Position numbers and translations under genes: made by a program. A model generated the notes under the pieces. The model saw only the letters and a list, made by a program, of their open reading frames with translations, searched no databases and was not told the origin of the DNA. Positions 13,334 to 13,427 of a stretch of 13,427 bases of DNA are shown here, in pieces. The stretch covers positions 1 to 13,427 of the forward strand of contig DATMLO010000054.1 in NCBI GenBank assembly GCA_035570495.1, in the 5' to 3' direction. The stretch is from DATARH01 sp035570495. Its GTDB lineage: Bacteria > Pseudomonadota > Alphaproteobacteria > ATCC43930 > CGMCC-115725. Numbering within the stretch: the first letter of the stretch is position 1; every line of letters starts with the position of its first letter.

Positions 13334-13425
13334 CAGGTATTGAAGCGGAAATGCATGATATCGCCGTCGGCGACAACATAGTCGGCGCCTTCGAGGCGCA
13401 TCTTGCCGGAATCCTTGGCGCCCTG
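13333..13425 (-). CDS. ychF: Ribosome-associated GTPase/ATPase YchF, C-terminal end only
   Basis: The last 30 codons plus stop are visible; the rest lies beyond the right edge. YchF is an Obg-family P-loop protein that prefers ATP and associates with ribosomes. The visible tail, in the TGS-like C-terminal domain, contains RLEGADYVVADGDIMHFRF, which matches the nearly invariant end of YchF (EGKDYxVxDGDVMHFRFN). The stop is 10 bases before the methyltransferase ATG, so the two are likely cotranscribed. The reading frame was taken from the sequence, since it is too short to stand out as an open frame. Confidence 0.9.
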   Translation of the reverse strand, partial: QGAKDSGKMRLEGADYVVADGDIMHFRFNT

Positions 13426-13427
13426 CT

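Noticed and set aside
1..13427. Genomic island, phage or defence system
   Set aside because: No transposase, integrase, toxin-antitoxin, nuclease or tRNA-flanked boundary is seen, and composition looks even throughout.

Overview
The window is GC-rich and almost fully coding, and reads as ordinary chromosome from an alphaproteobacterium. The evidence is the three-gene petABC layout with separate cytochrome b and c1, the strong G/C bias at third codon positions (which leaves long false ORFs on opposite strands), and a pair of palindromic repeats of a kind I recall from Bradyrhizobium/Rhodospirillales-type genomes. Genus cannot be fixed from the sequence alone. There are no RNA genes, insertion sequences, phage genes or CRISPR arrays that I can see, and no gene-free stretch over 300 bases.

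Left block (1-4285, + strand): the 3' end of petA (Rieske protein), then petB and petC complete the cytochrome bc1 complex. After 28 bases come mtnP and mtnA, the first two enzymes that recycle 5'-methylthioadenosine (MTA). All junctions are short, so petABC-mtnPA may be one transcript.

Second block (4286-7919, - strand): a probable three-gene operon, in transcription order a zinc alcohol dehydrogenase, a TPR protein resembling eukaryotic TTC38, and a stand-alone methionine-synthase-type (MetE C-terminal) methyltransferase. It converges on mtnA with no base between the stop codons. It lies next to MTA salvage genes, which raises a sulfur/methyl-metabolism link that remains inference.

Third block (7994-9919, + strand), divergent from the ADH operon: a SnoaL/NTF2-like protein, a 169-base gap holding two inverted palindromic repeat units, an exported GlcG/HbpS-like protein, and a double hot-dog thioesterase-like protein. 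It converges with the next block by a 4-base stop-codon overlap.

Right block (9916-13427, - strand), in transcription order: the 3' end of ychF, a SAM-dependent methyltransferase, a CNT-family nucleoside transporter with an altered nucleobase motif, and an MHS-type major facilitator transporter. Two short inverted repeats lie between the two transporters.

Most of this is recognisable metabolism. The least-explained items are the ADH-TTC38-like-MetE-like operon, the CNT variant and the paired palindromes. I did not find a convincing new defence, mobile or RNA system.
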